Source of the DNA: Azospirillum sp. B4
Lineage (GTDB): Bacteria; Pseudomonadota; Alphaproteobacteria; Azospirillales; Azospirillaceae
Length of the DNA: 64,000 nt
Reading direction: 5' to 3'
Assembly (NCBI RefSeq): GCF_000333275.1
Contig: NZ_BACU01000079.1
Coordinates: forward strand, 1 to 64,000
Position numbers and translations under genes: made by a program
Notes under the pieces: generated by a model
What the model was told of the DNA's origin: nothing
What the model saw: the letters and a program-made list of their open reading frames with translations, nothing else
The model's database searches: none
In this document: positions 46,701-56,176 of the stretch, in pieces
Layout of the letters: every line of letters starts with the position of its first letter
Position numbering within the stretch: the stretch's first letter is position 1

Positions 46701-47261
46701 TCAGAGGTCAGCCAGCAGCATGATTTGTTGGGCCTGAACCTGGACCTGTTCCAGGATGCCGGCGTCGACCAGACGCCCTTCGGCATCGAAGGGCTTCTGC
46801 GCCACGGTGTTCACGGCGATGCCCAGCGGGGTGGGCCACCCCCGCATCGCGTGAACGATCCCGCGCAAGGCGGCGAGCGTCACACCACCCGCCTGCCAGC
46901 CCGCCGCCGTGACCGCCAGCCCGACCGGCAACCCGTCAAAATAGACGCGGTCGTCGTCGCGCAAATCCTCCAGCAGATCGATGGCGTTCTTCACCAAGCC
47001 GGAGACGCCGCCATGATAGCCGGGGGACCCGATGACCAGGCCGTTCGCGGCGCGCACCGCGTCCACGAACTCGCGCTGCTCCGCCGTCCGCTGGCGGTTT
47101 TCGGGCGCGAAGTGCGGAAGGGCCGCCAGGTCGGCACCGCCGAACAGCCGGGTTTCGGCCCCCAGGGTCGCGGCGGCCGACAGCACGGCCGCCACCATGC
47201 GCTCTCCCGAAGACCCCGGGCGGGTGGTGCCGCCGAAGCCGACGATCAGCGGCCGGCTCAC
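46701..47261 (-). CDS. NADPH-dependent FMN reductase
   Basis: This 186-residue flavodoxin-fold protein has GFGGTTRPGSSGERMV for the phosphate loop and GLVIGSPGYHGGVSGLVKNAIDLL. It starts at a GTG overlapping the upstream LLM gene (GTGA), which couples their translation. It probably supplies reduced FMN to that monooxygenase. Confidence 0.9.
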   Translation of the reverse strand: MSRPLIVGFGGTTRPGSSGERMVAAVLSAAATLGAETRLFGGADLAALPHFAPENRQRTAEQREFVDAVRAANGLVIGSPGYHGGVSGLVKNAIDLLEDLRDDDRVYFDGLPVGLAVTAAGWQAGGVTLAALRGIVHAMRGWPTPLGIAVNTVAQKPFDAEGRLVDAGILEQVQVQAQQIMLLADL

Positions 47262-48367
47262 CGTCCCTCTCCCCGCAGGGCCGGGATGACCTTCCGGGCC
47301 ATGAGGTCCAGCGTCTGGTCGGCGTAAGCCATGCGCCGCTCCGTCAGGGGACCGGTCAACATGCCGCAAAGGATGTTGCCGATGCCCAGTTCCTGGTATG
47401 GCCGCAGGTGCTCGATCACCGTCTCGGGGCTACCGTAAAGGCACCAGGTGCCAATCCAGTCGTCCGTCAGGGCGTTGGGTGTCCGGTCCGTCTTCTTGTT
47501 GGCCTCCGTCACCTCGGCCTTGGCGTTGAAAGCCGCCTCGCGGTCAACGGCCTCCTGGTAGACGGTCAGGATGTCCTCCAGTTCCCGGCGGGCCTGCGCG
47601 TCGGTTTCCGCCACGTGCACACACTGATAGGTGTGCGTCGTCCAGGACAGGGCGTCGGCGACCACCTCGGGCGGATGGCCGGCCGCCATCAACATGTCCC
47701 GATACGCGGTGAAAAACTTCCGGACATGGACCATGGGCTCCGTCCCGCCGATCCGGGGTGGGGTGAAGGCCGGAATGAAGGCGGGCCAGCCATGGTCCGC
47801 CGCGCGCCGCGCGCTGCTTTCCTTCATCGCCACCGGCATCAACTTGGCATGGCCCGCGCTGTAGGCCACCGGCGCGATGCGCTGCACCACCTCGCCCTTG
47901 TAGTGCCCGTTGTCAAAGGTCACCGGCGCGTCATGCGGGGCCTTGGCCCATAAGGTTTCGGCGATGGCCAGGTTCTCCTCCGCTAGGCGGGAGGCTTCCT
48001 GGTAGTTCACGCCGAAGCCGATCATCTCCTCCGGCGTGGTGCCGCTGCCCACGCCGACCAGTAGCCGGCCCTGGGTCAGTTGATCCAGGATGTTGATGCG
48101 CTCGACGAACCGCACGGGATGGTGCAGCGGCACCGTGGTGACGGAGAAGCCGAAATGCACCCGCTTCAACCGCGCCGCCAGGTAAGCCGCGAACATGAAG
48201 GGATCGGACGCCATGGGCATATAGCCGGTGAAATGGTGATCCGGCAGGAAAACGGCGTCGAAACCGGCCGCTTCCGCCCGTTCCGCATGGTCGATCATGC
48301 CCAGCATCACGGCGCGGTCTTGCTCCGGCCCCATGGAGCGAGCGTTCAGAAAGGTCGAGAAGCGCAC
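47258..48367 (-). CDS. LLM-class flavin-dependent monooxygenase
   Basis: This 369-residue luciferase-like TIM barrel begins MRFSTFLNARSMGPEQDRAV, with FDAVFLPDHHFTGYMPMASDP and RLLVGVGSGTTPEEMIGFGV. With the coupled FMN reductase it forms a two-component monooxygenase. Its substrate could be the aglycone or a sugar intermediate of the locus, which is inference. An operator-like palindrome lies 86-110 bases upstream. Confidence 0.92.
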   Translation of the reverse strand: MRFSTFLNARSMGPEQDRAVMLGMIDHAERAEAAGFDAVFLPDHHFTGYMPMASDPFMFAAYLAARLKRVHFGFSVTTVPLHHPVRFVERINILDQLTQGRLLVGVGSGTTPEEMIGFGVNYQEASRLAEENLAIAETLWAKAPHDAPVTFDNGHYKGEVVQRIAPVAYSAGHAKLMPVAMKESSARRAADHGWPAFIPAFTPPRIGGTEPMVHVRKFFTAYRDMLMAAGHPPEVVADALSWTTHTYQCVHVAETDAQARRELEDILTVYQEAVDREAAFNAKAEVTEANKKTDRTPNALTDDWIGTWCLYGSPETVIEHLRPYQELGIGNILCGMLTGPLTERRMAYADQTLDLMARKVIPALRGEGR

Positions 48368-48452
48368 TGTTTCCTCCCGTTAGTCGCCCTGTTCGGCCCC
48401 CGGCCCGTTCTGTGGCGGTCCAGCCGGCCGCATCACGCCGGACTCGGCAGGC

Positions 48453-48477
48453 AAATTAGAATTGGTATTCTTAATTT
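48453..48477. promoter_or_regulatory. Operator-like palindrome, site 2 (LLM unit)
   Basis: AAATTAGAAT-TGGT-ATTCTTAATTT: the inner arms AGAAT/ATTCT are a perfect inverted repeat and the outer parts nearly so. One of the two strongest copies of the shared motif. Confidence 0.7.
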
Positions 48478-48614
48478 GTAAGCAGCCAAACCGGTTGGCG
48501 TCAACCGAAACCCGCCAACGGCCCAAAAAATCGCTTTTCTTCGCGAAAATTTATGGCTCCATCCCCGGCCGCCAACTCCCGCGTTGACAAAACAGTTCCC
48601 CCATCATCATTATT

Positions 48615-48634
48615 TTCAAAATAATTATTCTGTT
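48615..48634. promoter_or_regulatory. Operator-like palindrome, site 3 (MFS transporter)
   Basis: TTCAAAAT-AATT-ATTCTGTT, a weaker copy of the shared motif, 31 bases before the ATG at 48665. Confidence 0.4.
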
Positions 48635-48664
48635 ACGGCGCACGGCGCCGGAGGGAGGAAATTC

Positions 48665-49897
48665 ATGGTGGACCGGGCGATCGACGCTCCGATTCAGGGC
48701 GCCCAACGCAAGGCCGGTTTGGGACAGGGGATCATCCTGGTGATCAGCGGATTCCTGCCCATCCTGGCGATCATCTCGCTGGCGCCGGCGGTACCGACCA
48801 TCCTGGACCATTTCCATGATGTCGCTAACGCATCGCTGCTGGTGCCGGTGCTGGTCTCAGCACCTGGCTTGGCCATCGCCGTGCTGGCGCCCTTCGCCGG
48901 GCTGGCTGTCGACCGGTTCGGCCGGCGGCCGCTGCTGGTCTGGTCGACACTGCTCTATGGCATCGCGGGCGCCCTGCCCTATTTCCTGGACAGCCTGTAT
49001 TCCGTCATCGCGTCGCGGCTGTTGCTGGGGGTGACGGAGGCTGCGATCCTGACCATCGTCAACACCCTCATCGCCGACTATTACGACCCGGCGGGCCGGC
49101 GCAAATGGCTGGTCATCCAAGGCGTGACCGGCTCAGCGCTGGCCCCCGCCGTGATCGCGGCCTCCGGCCTGCTGACGGAGTTGCGCTGGAACGGCGTTTT
49201 CCTCATCTACCTCATCGCCCTGCCGATTTTCGCGGGCATGTACGCCCTGATCTTCGAGCCTGGGAAATCCACCACGGCGGCCCCAGGCTCCGCCGGCGGC
49301 GGCCGCACTCCCGCCTTCCCGCTGCAGGCCGTGGCGTTGTACGGCGCGGTCACCCTGCTGGCCTCCACGATCTATTACGTCTTCATCATCCAAGGCGGTC
49401 TGGTGTTCCGCGAAGTCGGCGTCGACAGCCCCAGCAGGGTGGGCACCCTGATCTCCGTGGCCAGCATCGGCGTTCCCATCGGCACGCTCCTGTTCGGCTA
49501 TCTCGGCAAACGGGCCACGGCGCTGCAGCTGGCGGGCGTCTTCGCCTTGCTGGGCGTGGGCCTCACGGGCGTGGGGCTGTCCAGCGACTATAAGATCATG
49601 GTGGCCCTTCTGCTGTTGCAGCAAATGGGGGCCGGCATGACGGTGCCGTCCCTGATCGCCTGGGCGCAGGGCGTGCTGCCCTTCGCCCACCGCGGGCGCG
49701 GCATGGGCATCTGGGCGTCCTGCTTCTTCCTCGGCCAATTCACCAGCCCCTTCTTCGTCGCCGGCGCCAGGGCGCTGACGAATGGAACGGTACAGGCGGC
49801 CTTCGTCACCATGGGCCTCGTGGCCCTAGTCGCCGGCATCGTGGCGCTGGCGGCCCTGCTCAAGGCCAAACCGTCCCCCGCGGACGTCCTTCCCTGA
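48665..49897 (+). CDS. MFS transporter
   Basis: This 410-residue, about 12-helix permease begins MVDRAIDAPIQGAQRKAG, with the MFS motif LAVDRFGRRPLLVWSTLLYG after helix 2. It belongs to the broad drug/aromatic or sugar MFS group. A strong GGAGGGAGGAAA ribosome site fixes the start at 48665. It is followed by a hydroxypyruvate-isomerase-like gene and a GPH-type symporter, all on the plus strand. Confidence 0.88.
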   Translation: MVDRAIDAPIQGAQRKAGLGQGIILVISGFLPILAIISLAPAVPTILDHFHDVANASLLVPVLVSAPGLAIAVLAPFAGLAVDRFGRRPLLVWSTLLYGIAGALPYFLDSLYSVIASRLLLGVTEAAILTIVNTLIADYYDPAGRRKWLVIQGVTGSALAPAVIAASGLLTELRWNGVFLIYLIALPIFAGMYALIFEPGKSTTAAPGSAGGGRTPAFPLQAVALYGAVTLLASTIYYVFIIQGGLVFREVGVDSPSRVGTLISVASIGVPIGTLLFGYLGKRATALQLAGVFALLGVGLTGVGLSSDYKIMVALLLLQQMGAGMTVPSLIAWAQGVLPFAHRGRGMGIWASCFFLGQFTSPFFVAGARALTNGTVQAAFVTMGLVALVAGIVALAALLKAKPSPADVLP

Positions 49898-49982
49898 GCC
49901 GTGGGCGACGGGACCATTCCACCATCAGGCTTGCGTCCCGCCCCAGGGCGGTGACGCCCCACTTCCATCCAGGAGTTTCCCC

Positions 49983-50750
49983 ATGTACCTCGCAGCGTGC
50001 ATCGAGTGGCTGTTCGCCGCCGAGCATCCGTCCTTCCCTGATCGCATCCACGCCGCCAAGGCCGCCGGGCTGAAAGCGGTGGAATTCCACCTATGGCGGG
50101 ACAAGCCGCTGGACGATGTCCGCCGCGCCCTGGATGAGACCGGGGTGCGGTTGGCCAGCATGGTGGTCGAACCACGGCGCAGCCTGGTCGATCCCGCCCA
50201 GCATGACGAATTCCTGGCGGCGGTGCGCGACAGCCTGCGGGCGGCCGAGCAGACTGGGGCGCAGGCCCTGGTGGTGGCGTCCGGCTTCACCCGGCCGGAG
50301 GTGTCGCGCCAGGAACAGCATGAAGCCGCCGTCAGCGCCCTTAAACGGGCGGCCGCGTTGGCCGAGCAGGCCGGGATCCCGCTGGTGCTGGAGCCGCTCA
50401 ACACCCGCGTCGAACATCCCGGCATGTTCCTCGACAGCACGGCCGAAGGACTGGACATGGTGGAGGAGGTTGGCAGCCCCAACCTGCGCCTGCTGTACGA
50501 CATGTACCACTCCACCGTCATGGGGGAAGACCCGGCCCAGGTTTTGGCCGGACGGTTCCACCTGGTGGGGCATGTCCAGGTGGCCGACGTGCCTGGCCGG
50601 CATCAGCCGGGCAGCGGCACGGTGGATTGGGGGCACTACATCGGCATCCTGCGGGAGCTGGGGTACACCGGCGCCGTGGGCCTGGAATACAAACCCCAGG
50701 GCCCGTCCTTAGAAACGCTGGCGACGGCCCGTGCCGCGCTGGGCCTGTAA
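49983..50750 (+). CDS. Hydroxypyruvate-isomerase-like TIM-barrel protein
   Basis: This 255-residue AP-endonuclease-2/xylose-isomerase-like TIM barrel has metal-site residues in LVLEPLNTRVEHPG (Glu), RLLYDMYHSTVMGED (Asp, His), HVQVADVPGRHQPGSG (His) and VGLEYKPQG (Glu). This is the Hyi/OtnI pattern. It could isomerise a small sugar fragment or act on a keto-sugar from the locus. Confidence 0.88.
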   Translation: MYLAACIEWLFAAEHPSFPDRIHAAKAAGLKAVEFHLWRDKPLDDVRRALDETGVRLASMVVEPRRSLVDPAQHDEFLAAVRDSLRAAEQTGAQALVVASGFTRPEVSRQEQHEAAVSALKRAAALAEQAGIPLVLEPLNTRVEHPGMFLDSTAEGLDMVEEVGSPNLRLLYDMYHSTVMGEDPAQVLAGRFHLVGHVQVADVPGRHQPGSGTVDWGHYIGILRELGYTGAVGLEYKPQGPSLETLATARAALGL

Positions 50751-50772
50751 CCTCACAGCGGAGTCTGCGGCG

Positions 50773-52164
50773 ATGTCCACGCGAGACGGGGGTGGCATCG
50801 CCCTCCCCACCCCTCCCCATCCATCCGCCACCGCCATCGGGGGAAGCGCCAGCGCGTCTCCACCCGGCGGCCGTCTTCCCTGGAAGGCCAAGATCAGCTA
50901 CGGCGCTGGCGATTTCGCCTTCGGCCTCTGCTGGAACATGGTCGGGGCCTTCCTGCTCTATTTCTATACCGATGTGGCGCTGCTGCCGGTCGGCGTGGTC
51001 GGCACCCTGTTCCTGCTGTCGCGGCTGCTGGATGCCGGCATTGACCCCGTGGTCGGGGTGCTGGTGGACCGCACCCGCAGCCGCTGGGGACGGACCCGGC
51101 CCTACTTCCTCTACGGTGCGGTGCCTTTCGGCCTGCTGTCGGTGGCCGTCTTCTACGTGCCGCCTTTCGGGGATACGGGCAAGCTGGTCTGGGCCGGCGC
51201 CACCTTCATCATCCTGGGCCTGCTGTTTTCCATCGTGAACATTCCCTACAGCGCCCTGCTGCCCATGATGACGGGCCGCCAGGAGGAACGGGTGCAGGTC
51301 AGCAGCCTGCGTTCGGCCGGCACGGCCCTGTCCGTCATCTTCGCCACCGCCGGCACCATGCCCCTGGTGACGGCGCTGGGCGGCGGGGACAAGGCCCAGG
51401 GCTTTCTGCTGACGGCCCTGCTGGCGGCCGGCGTTTCGGTGGCGCTGATCCTGAACCTCTTCGCCAACTGCCGCGAAGTCATCCACGACGGGGGCGAGGA
51501 GCCGCCCGCCACGGTGTCGGCCATCTCCAATATGGTCCGCAACCGGGCCTGGCTGGTGGTGTTCGTGTTCACCACCCTGAACTTCATCCGCTTTGGCGCC
51601 GTGCTGGCGGTGACGGCCTATTTCGCCCTGAACGTCCTGCATCAGCCATGGATGATCTCCATCCTGCTGCCGGCGATCTCCGGCACGCTGCTGATTGGGT
51701 CGGCGATCGCGCCGCCCTATCTGCGCCGCTTGGGCATGCGCCAGGGCAACCGCCTGGTGCTGATCCTGGCCACCGGGCTGTACCTGGTCCTTCCCCTGGC
51801 GGAGGGCCAGCCATGGCTGTTCCTGGCGATCTACATCCTGGCCTCGGTCCTCATCAGCGTGACCATGACGGCGATCTTCGCCATGGCGGCCGAGACCGTG
51901 GACTATCACGAGGCCCGTTTCGGTGTCCGGCATGAGGGCTTGCTGTCGGCGGGCATCAGCCTGTCGACCAAGATCGGCATGGCCCTGGGCGGCGCCGTCA
52001 TCGCCTATGGCCTGGCATGGGTAGACTACAATCCCGCCGCAGTCAGCGATGGCGCCGTTCACATGGTGCACGCGCTTTACTACGTGCCCGCGGTCGTGGT
52101 TCTGGTCCTGCAAACCTTCTGCATCAGCTTCTATCCCGCCATACCCAAGCGCCCCCAGGTTTGA
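50773..52164 (+). CDS. GPH-family (MelB-like) sugar:cation symporter
   Basis: This 463-residue, 12-helix transporter has the family start WKAKISYGAGDFAFGLCWNM and the motif SRLLDAGIDPVVGVLVDRTR. The group takes up glycosides, pentosides and hexuronides with a cation, matching the function inferred for the locus. The ATG at 50773 starts 23 bases after the isomerase stop; the longer frame overlaps it. Confidence 0.9.
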   Translation: MSTRDGGGIALPTPPHPSATAIGGSASASPPGGRLPWKAKISYGAGDFAFGLCWNMVGAFLLYFYTDVALLPVGVVGTLFLLSRLLDAGIDPVVGVLVDRTRSRWGRTRPYFLYGAVPFGLLSVAVFYVPPFGDTGKLVWAGATFIILGLLFSIVNIPYSALLPMMTGRQEERVQVSSLRSAGTALSVIFATAGTMPLVTALGGGDKAQGFLLTALLAAGVSVALILNLFANCREVIHDGGEEPPATVSAISNMVRNRAWLVVFVFTTLNFIRFGAVLAVTAYFALNVLHQPWMISILLPAISGTLLIGSAIAPPYLRRLGMRQGNRLVLILATGLYLVLPLAEGQPWLFLAIYILASVLISVTMTAIFAMAAETVDYHEARFGVRHEGLLSAGISLSTKIGMALGGAVIAYGLAWVDYNPAAVSDGAVHMVHALYYVPAVVVLVLQTFCISFYPAIPKRPQV

Positions 52165-52176
52165 AGCATAAGAAAA

Positions 52177-52203
52177 GGGCGCGGCGATCAGGCCGCCGCG
52201 CCC
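52177..52203 (-). terminator. Terminator of the deglycosidase pair
   Basis: A perfect 10-bp stem (52177-52186 with 52194-52203) is followed on the minus strand by CTTTTCTTATG. It ends the minus-strand unit at 52229-53646 and converges with the end of the symporter gene. Confidence 0.75.
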
Positions 52204-52228
52204 CCAGTACCGGCATGGAAAGGAAGAG

Positions 52229-52621
52229 TCATGCCGGGATGTCGAGTTCCTTCGCGTCCCGGGTGGTCGGCACGAAAGGCAGGTAGGAGACGCGGACACG
52301 CTCCGACAGCTGTAGGCGATGCCGGCCGGGCGCCAGGCCGTTGGGGCGCCGCACCGTCACCGCCGCCTTCTCACCGAAGTTCCAGCGCTCGGTGTATTCC
52401 GTCTCCATCTCGTCCAGCGTCCAGGTGCGCCCACGGACAGTGAAGCGGACGTCCTGGCGGGAAACCGGTTCGCCATCGATGACGACGCCGATGTCCTCCA
52501 CCATGGAAAGGCCGATGCCCCGGTAATAGGGAAGCCGCGCCAGGAAGGTGAAACCCACCACCTGGCCGTCCTCGACCACATTGCCGAAGCCTTCCTCGCA
52601 GATCATGTACTTGTCGAACAT
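52229..52621 (-). CDS. C-glycoside deglycosidase beta subunit (DUF6379)
   Basis: This 130-residue beta-sandwich protein begins MFDKYMICEEGFGNVVEDGQ and contains ARLPYYRGIGLSMVEDIGVV, TWTLDEMETEYTERWNFGEK and VSYLPFVP. These match the small subunit of C-glycoside deglycosidases (DfgB/CarC type), which cleave the sugar-aglycone C-C bond of 3-keto C-glycosides with a TIM-barrel partner. That partner is the next gene upstream, 14 bases away. Confidence 0.85.
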   Translation of the reverse strand: MFDKYMICEEGFGNVVEDGQVVGFTFLARLPYYRGIGLSMVEDIGVVIDGEPVSRQDVRFTVRGRTWTLDEMETEYTERWNFGEKAAVTVRRPNGLAPGRHRLQLSERVRVSYLPFVPTTRDAKELDIPA

Positions 52622-52635
52622 TGCGGCCTCTCCCC

Positions 52636-53646
52636 TCAGGCGGCGCTGACGGCGGCCTGCGGCTCACCGATCAGCTTCTTGAACATTTCCTGCTGGCGGC
52701 GAACCTGCTCGATGGAATCCACCGGGAAGGCGTCCTGGATCCAGCGGTTGCCTTCGTATTCGGAGCAGATGTAGCCCTTGTAACCGCCCTGCTTCAGCAC
52801 GCGGATGATCTCGTCATACGGGATGGACGGTTCCACCAAATCTTCCGTCATCTCATAGAACTTGGCGTGGATGTTCCAGATGCGGTCCATGTGGTCCAGC
52901 ATGCGCTTGGGCTCGAACGCCGCGTTGTGGCGCAGGGTGGTGGCCATGCCGATGGCGGGGCCGACGCCGCCCATCTTCTCCACCTCCAGGATCACATACT
53001 CGCTCAAGACCCGATCCTCGTAGGCCTTGCAGATATAGTCGGCGATGTGCTGGGGTACGCCGTCGCGGATGAACTTCTCTTTCCACACGGGCGGGAAGGC
53101 GAACAGGAACATGCCCATGTCCGGCAGGAAGCCGAGGTAGTCGGAGCCCGACTTCTCAAACGCCTCGGCATGGCGGATGATCCAGGGGTGATCGAAGTGC
53201 AGGGGCGCATGTACCTCGATCAGGATGCGGACGTTACGGCTTTCCGCGTAATCGGCGCAGGCCACCAACACATTGGGATCGATGGAGACCAGGGCGCGGG
53301 TGTAGGGACAGCCCAGCCGGGCCGCATGGTCGATGTCGACCTTGCAGGAGGCCACCTGCTCCTCGAACGGCATCGGCCTGTCCTTGTACTTCTTATAATC
53401 CAGCATGAAGTCGTGGCAGACCGGCGTCGTGCCGTACTTGGCCATCAAGGCGTGCCAGTTGTCGTAAACCGACGGGTCCAGCGGATTGGGATAGCCAGGA
53501 AACGTCTGCTCACTGATGAGTTCGATGCCCTTGGCGCCCATCTCGGCAGAAACTTTGATCAGGTCTTCCAGCGACTTCTGCCGCAGGAAATATTCTTCCT
53601 GGTAACTGTAGAGGCTGACGCCCCGCTTGATGTCGTACGTCGACAT
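52636..53646 (-). CDS. C-glycoside deglycosidase alpha subunit-like TIM barrel
   Basis: This 336-residue sugar-phosphate-isomerase-like TIM barrel begins MSTYDIKRGVSLYSYQEEYF. Its putative Mn site is in RILIEVHAPLHFDHP (Glu, His), GFLPDMGMF (Asp), WNIHAKFYEM (His) and YICSEYEGNRW (Glu). The pairing with the DUF6379 gene is the hallmark of C-deglycosidases of gut and soil bacteria. The expected reaction is C-C bond cleavage of 3-oxo-glucosyl flavonoids. The substrate itself cannot be read from sequence. Confidence 0.85.
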   Translation of the reverse strand: MSTYDIKRGVSLYSYQEEYFLRQKSLEDLIKVSAEMGAKGIELISEQTFPGYPNPLDPSVYDNWHALMAKYGTTPVCHDFMLDYKKYKDRPMPFEEQVASCKVDIDHAARLGCPYTRALVSIDPNVLVACADYAESRNVRILIEVHAPLHFDHPWIIRHAEAFEKSGSDYLGFLPDMGMFLFAFPPVWKEKFIRDGVPQHIADYICKAYEDRVLSEYVILEVEKMGGVGPAIGMATTLRHNAAFEPKRMLDHMDRIWNIHAKFYEMTEDLVEPSIPYDEIIRVLKQGGYKGYICSEYEGNRWIQDAFPVDSIEQVRRQQEMFKKLIGEPQAAVSAA

Positions 53647-53827
53647 GGAAGCTGTCCTTGTCAGATGCGGCCCCGCCGGGAGCCCGTTTGGACGGCGGTC
53701 TCAGGCTAGAGCCCGATCTCTTGGTTATCTGATGGCGAACCTGCGCCTCCCCCGCGCCGGTTTCCCAATGATGGCGGCCTCGCCTCGCCGGCGCACCGCC
53801 AAGTCGCCATCACGACGATATATCAGT

Positions 53828-53847
53828 ACCAATATTATTATTCTTAT
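53828..53847. promoter_or_regulatory. Operator-like site 4 (deglycosidase pair)
   Basis: ACCAATAT-TATT-ATTCTTAT: the right arm is a perfect match to the shared motif, the left arm poor. It lies in the 283-base gap upstream of the alpha-subunit gene, about 182 bases before the ATG. Nothing else is seen in this gap except a weak CCAATC/GATTGG stem after the next gene. Confidence 0.4.
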
Positions 53848-53929
53848 TCCTGGAAATCAATCGCTCAGAACACGGGTGCCCCACCAACCCTGAGCGCCAA
53901 TCCTAACGGCGATTGGTCAATCATCACGG

Positions 53930-54982
53930 TCACAGCCCAAGCAGCCGGCGGTTCAGCGCCGTGTCGCTCCCGGCATCGGCGAAATCGTCGAACGCCCGCT
54001 CCGTCACGCGGATGATGTGGTCCTGGATGAACCGGGCCCCTTCGCGGGCGCCATCCTCAGGATGCTTCAAGGCGCATTCCCACTCCAGCACGGCCCAGTT
54101 GGGGTAGTCGTAGGCCGCCATCTTGGAGAAGACCGCTTTAAAATCGACCTGGCCATCCCCCAACGACCGGAACCGCCCAGGCCGGTCGATCCAGCCTTGG
54201 TAGCCGCCATAGACGCCAGACCGGCCATTGGGCCGGAACTCCGCATCCTTCACATGAAAGGCGCGGATCCGCTCATGATAGAGGTCGATGAAGGCCAGAT
54301 AGTCCAGCTGCTGCAGCACGAAGTGGCTGGGGTCGAACAGGATGTTGGCGCGGCGGTGCTGGCCGACGGCATCCAGGAAGCGTTCGAAGGTGGCGCCATC
54401 GTGCAGATCCTCCCCCGGATGCAGCTCGAAGCAGACATCGACGCCGGCGTCGTCGAACGCCTCCAGAATGGGCCGCCAGCGCCGGGCCAGCTCGGCGAAC
54501 GCCTCCTCCACCAGGCCCGCCGGCCGCTGCGGCCAGGGATAGAGGTAGGGCCAGGCCAGCGCGCCGGAGAAGGTGGCGTGCCCCGTGAGCCCCAGGTTGG
54601 CGCTGGCGCGGGCGGCCAGCCGCATCTGCTCCACCGCCCAGACCTGGCGCGCCGCCGGATCGCCCCGCACGGATGGGTCGGCGAAGCCGTCAAACTGCGC
54701 GTCATAGGCGGGATGGACGGCGACCAGTTGCCCCTGCAAGTGCGTGGACAGTTCGGTGACCGCCAAGCCATGGGTGGCAAGCGTGCCCGTGACCTCCTGC
54801 GCGTAGTCGCGGCTTTCCGCCGCCAGGCGCAGGTTGAAAAGGCGGGCGTCCCAGCTGGGTATCTGCACGCCCTTGAATCCCAGATTCGCGGCCCAGGCGG
54901 CAATGGCGCCCAGACTATTGAAGGGGGCCGCGTCACCGGCGAATTGCGCCAGGAAGATGCCCGGCCCCTTGATCGTGCGCAT
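53930..54982 (-). CDS. Sugar-phosphate isomerase/epimerase-like TIM barrel (possible 3-keto-sugar lyase/isomerase)
   Basis: This 350-residue barrel has metal-site segments DVCFELHPGEDLHDG (Glu, His), NILFDPSHFVLQQLDY (Asp, His), IRAFHVKDAEFRPN (His) and AVLEWECALKHP (Glu). The ATG at 54982 (MRTIKGPGIFLAQ) is the start; the longer frame overlaps the upstream dehydrogenase. Proteins of this type beside a Gfo/Idh/MocA dehydrogenase act in inositol, levoglucosan and 3-keto-sugar routes. Which of these applies here is open. Confidence 0.88.
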   Translation of the reverse strand: MRTIKGPGIFLAQFAGDAAPFNSLGAIAAWAANLGFKGVQIPSWDARLFNLRLAAESRDYAQEVTGTLATHGLAVTELSTHLQGQLVAVHPAYDAQFDGFADPSVRGDPAARQVWAVEQMRLAARASANLGLTGHATFSGALAWPYLYPWPQRPAGLVEEAFAELARRWRPILEAFDDAGVDVCFELHPGEDLHDGATFERFLDAVGQHRRANILFDPSHFVLQQLDYLAFIDLYHERIRAFHVKDAEFRPNGRSGVYGGYQGWIDRPGRFRSLGDGQVDFKAVFSKMAAYDYPNWAVLEWECALKHPEDGAREGARFIQDHIIRVTERAFDDFADAGSDTALNRRLLGL

Positions 54983-55007
54983 GGGTTTTCCCTCTGTCAG
55001 ATTGGCG

Positions 55008-56159
55008 TCACACGGCCAGTTGCACCCAGCCGCCGCCGGCGGCGCTGTTCGCCACGGCCGTTTCGATGAAGGCCATGCCCCGCAAGCCGGCGTCCACGCC
55101 CGGCAACGCGCCGTCGGGCGGCAGGCGGCCGGCATGGATGGCGGCGGCGAAGTCGCGATACAGGTTGGCGAAGGCCTCGATATAGCCCTCGGGATGGCCG
55201 ATGGGCAGGCGCGTGGCGGCCCGCGCCTCCGCCCCCACGGCCCCGCCGCCGGCGTGCAGCACCTCGGTCCGGCCGTCCAATCCATTGATGGTCAGGGTGT
55301 TGGGTGTTTCCTGCGACCAGTCGATCCCGGCTTCGGTGCCGAAGACCCGCAGGCGCAAACCGTTCCGGTCGCCCGCAGCGATCTGGGACGCATGCAGCAC
55401 CCCCGGCACGCCCGCCGCCGTGCCGTCATCGAACCGCAGCAGGATGTTGCAGTCATCGTCCAGCCGGCGGCCCGGCACCAGGGTGGAAAGGTCGGCGCAC
55501 AGGCGGCTGACCCGCGTGCCGGCGACGAATTCCGCCAGGTTGAACGCATGGACACCAATGTCGCCGATACACCCGCCGGCGCCGGAGCGACCGGGGTCGG
55601 TACGCCACCCCGCCTGCTTCAGGCCCGTGGTCTCCAACGGGGTGGACAGCCAGCCCTGGCTGTATTCCACCACCACCTTACGCAGGCGGCCTATGCGCCC
55701 CGCCGCCACCAGCGCCCGGGCCTCCCGCACCAAGGGATAACCGGTATAGGTGTGGGTCAGGGCATAGAGGCCAGGGGCGGCGGCGGCCACATCCGCCAGG
55801 TCGCGCATCTCCGCCAGGGTGAGGGCGGCGGGCTTGTCGCACATGACATGCAGGCCCGCCCGCAGGGCGTGGGTGCTGGCCGGCACATGGACATGGTTGG
55901 GGGTGACGATGGCCACCGCGTCGATGCCGTCGACCCGTTCCCGCTCGGCGGCGATCATGGCCGCGTAGCTGGGATAAGCCCGGCCGGGATCGACGCCGTA
56001 GCTGGCGCCCCCCTGGCGCGACCGCTCGGGGTCGCTGCTGAACGCGCCGGCGACCAGGCGGAACCGGCCATCCAACTCCGCCGCCATGCGATGAACCGGC
56101 CCGATGAAACTGCCAGGGCCCCCACCGATGAGGCCAAGGCGCAGAACGGGACTTGGCAT
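55008..56159 (-). CDS. Gfo/Idh/MocA-family oxidoreductase
   Basis: This 383-residue NAD(P)-dependent sugar dehydrogenase has the Rossmann start LRLGLIGGGPGSFIGPVHRM, the EKP-like motif as CDKPAALTLAEM (about 120-131) and the active-site GGCIGDIGVHAFNLAEF (about 185-201). It likely interconverts sugar and 3-keto-sugar. GGGAGGAAGG before the ATG at 56159 fixes the start. It lies 25 bases upstream of the TIM-barrel gene. Confidence 0.92.
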   Translation of the reverse strand: MPSPVLRLGLIGGGPGSFIGPVHRMAAELDGRFRLVAGAFSSDPERSRQGGASYGVDPGRAYPSYAAMIAAERERVDGIDAVAIVTPNHVHVPASTHALRAGLHVMCDKPAALTLAEMRDLADVAAAAPGLYALTHTYTGYPLVREARALVAAGRIGRLRKVVVEYSQGWLSTPLETTGLKQAGWRTDPGRSGAGGCIGDIGVHAFNLAEFVAGTRVSRLCADLSTLVPGRRLDDDCNILLRFDDGTAAGVPGVLHASQIAAGDRNGLRLRVFGTEAGIDWSQETPNTLTINGLDGRTEVLHAGGGAVGAEARAATRLPIGHPEGYIEAFANLYRDFAAAIHAGRLPPDGALPGVDAGLRGMAFIETAVANSAAGGGWVQLAV

Positions 56160-56176
56160 CCCTTCCTCCCTGAAGG

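Noticed and set aside
50518-52299. 593-codon minus-strand frame opposite the GPH symporter
   Set aside because: His/Gln/Gly/Arg-rich shadow of the real plus-strand transporter, with no ribosome site and no recognisable domain.
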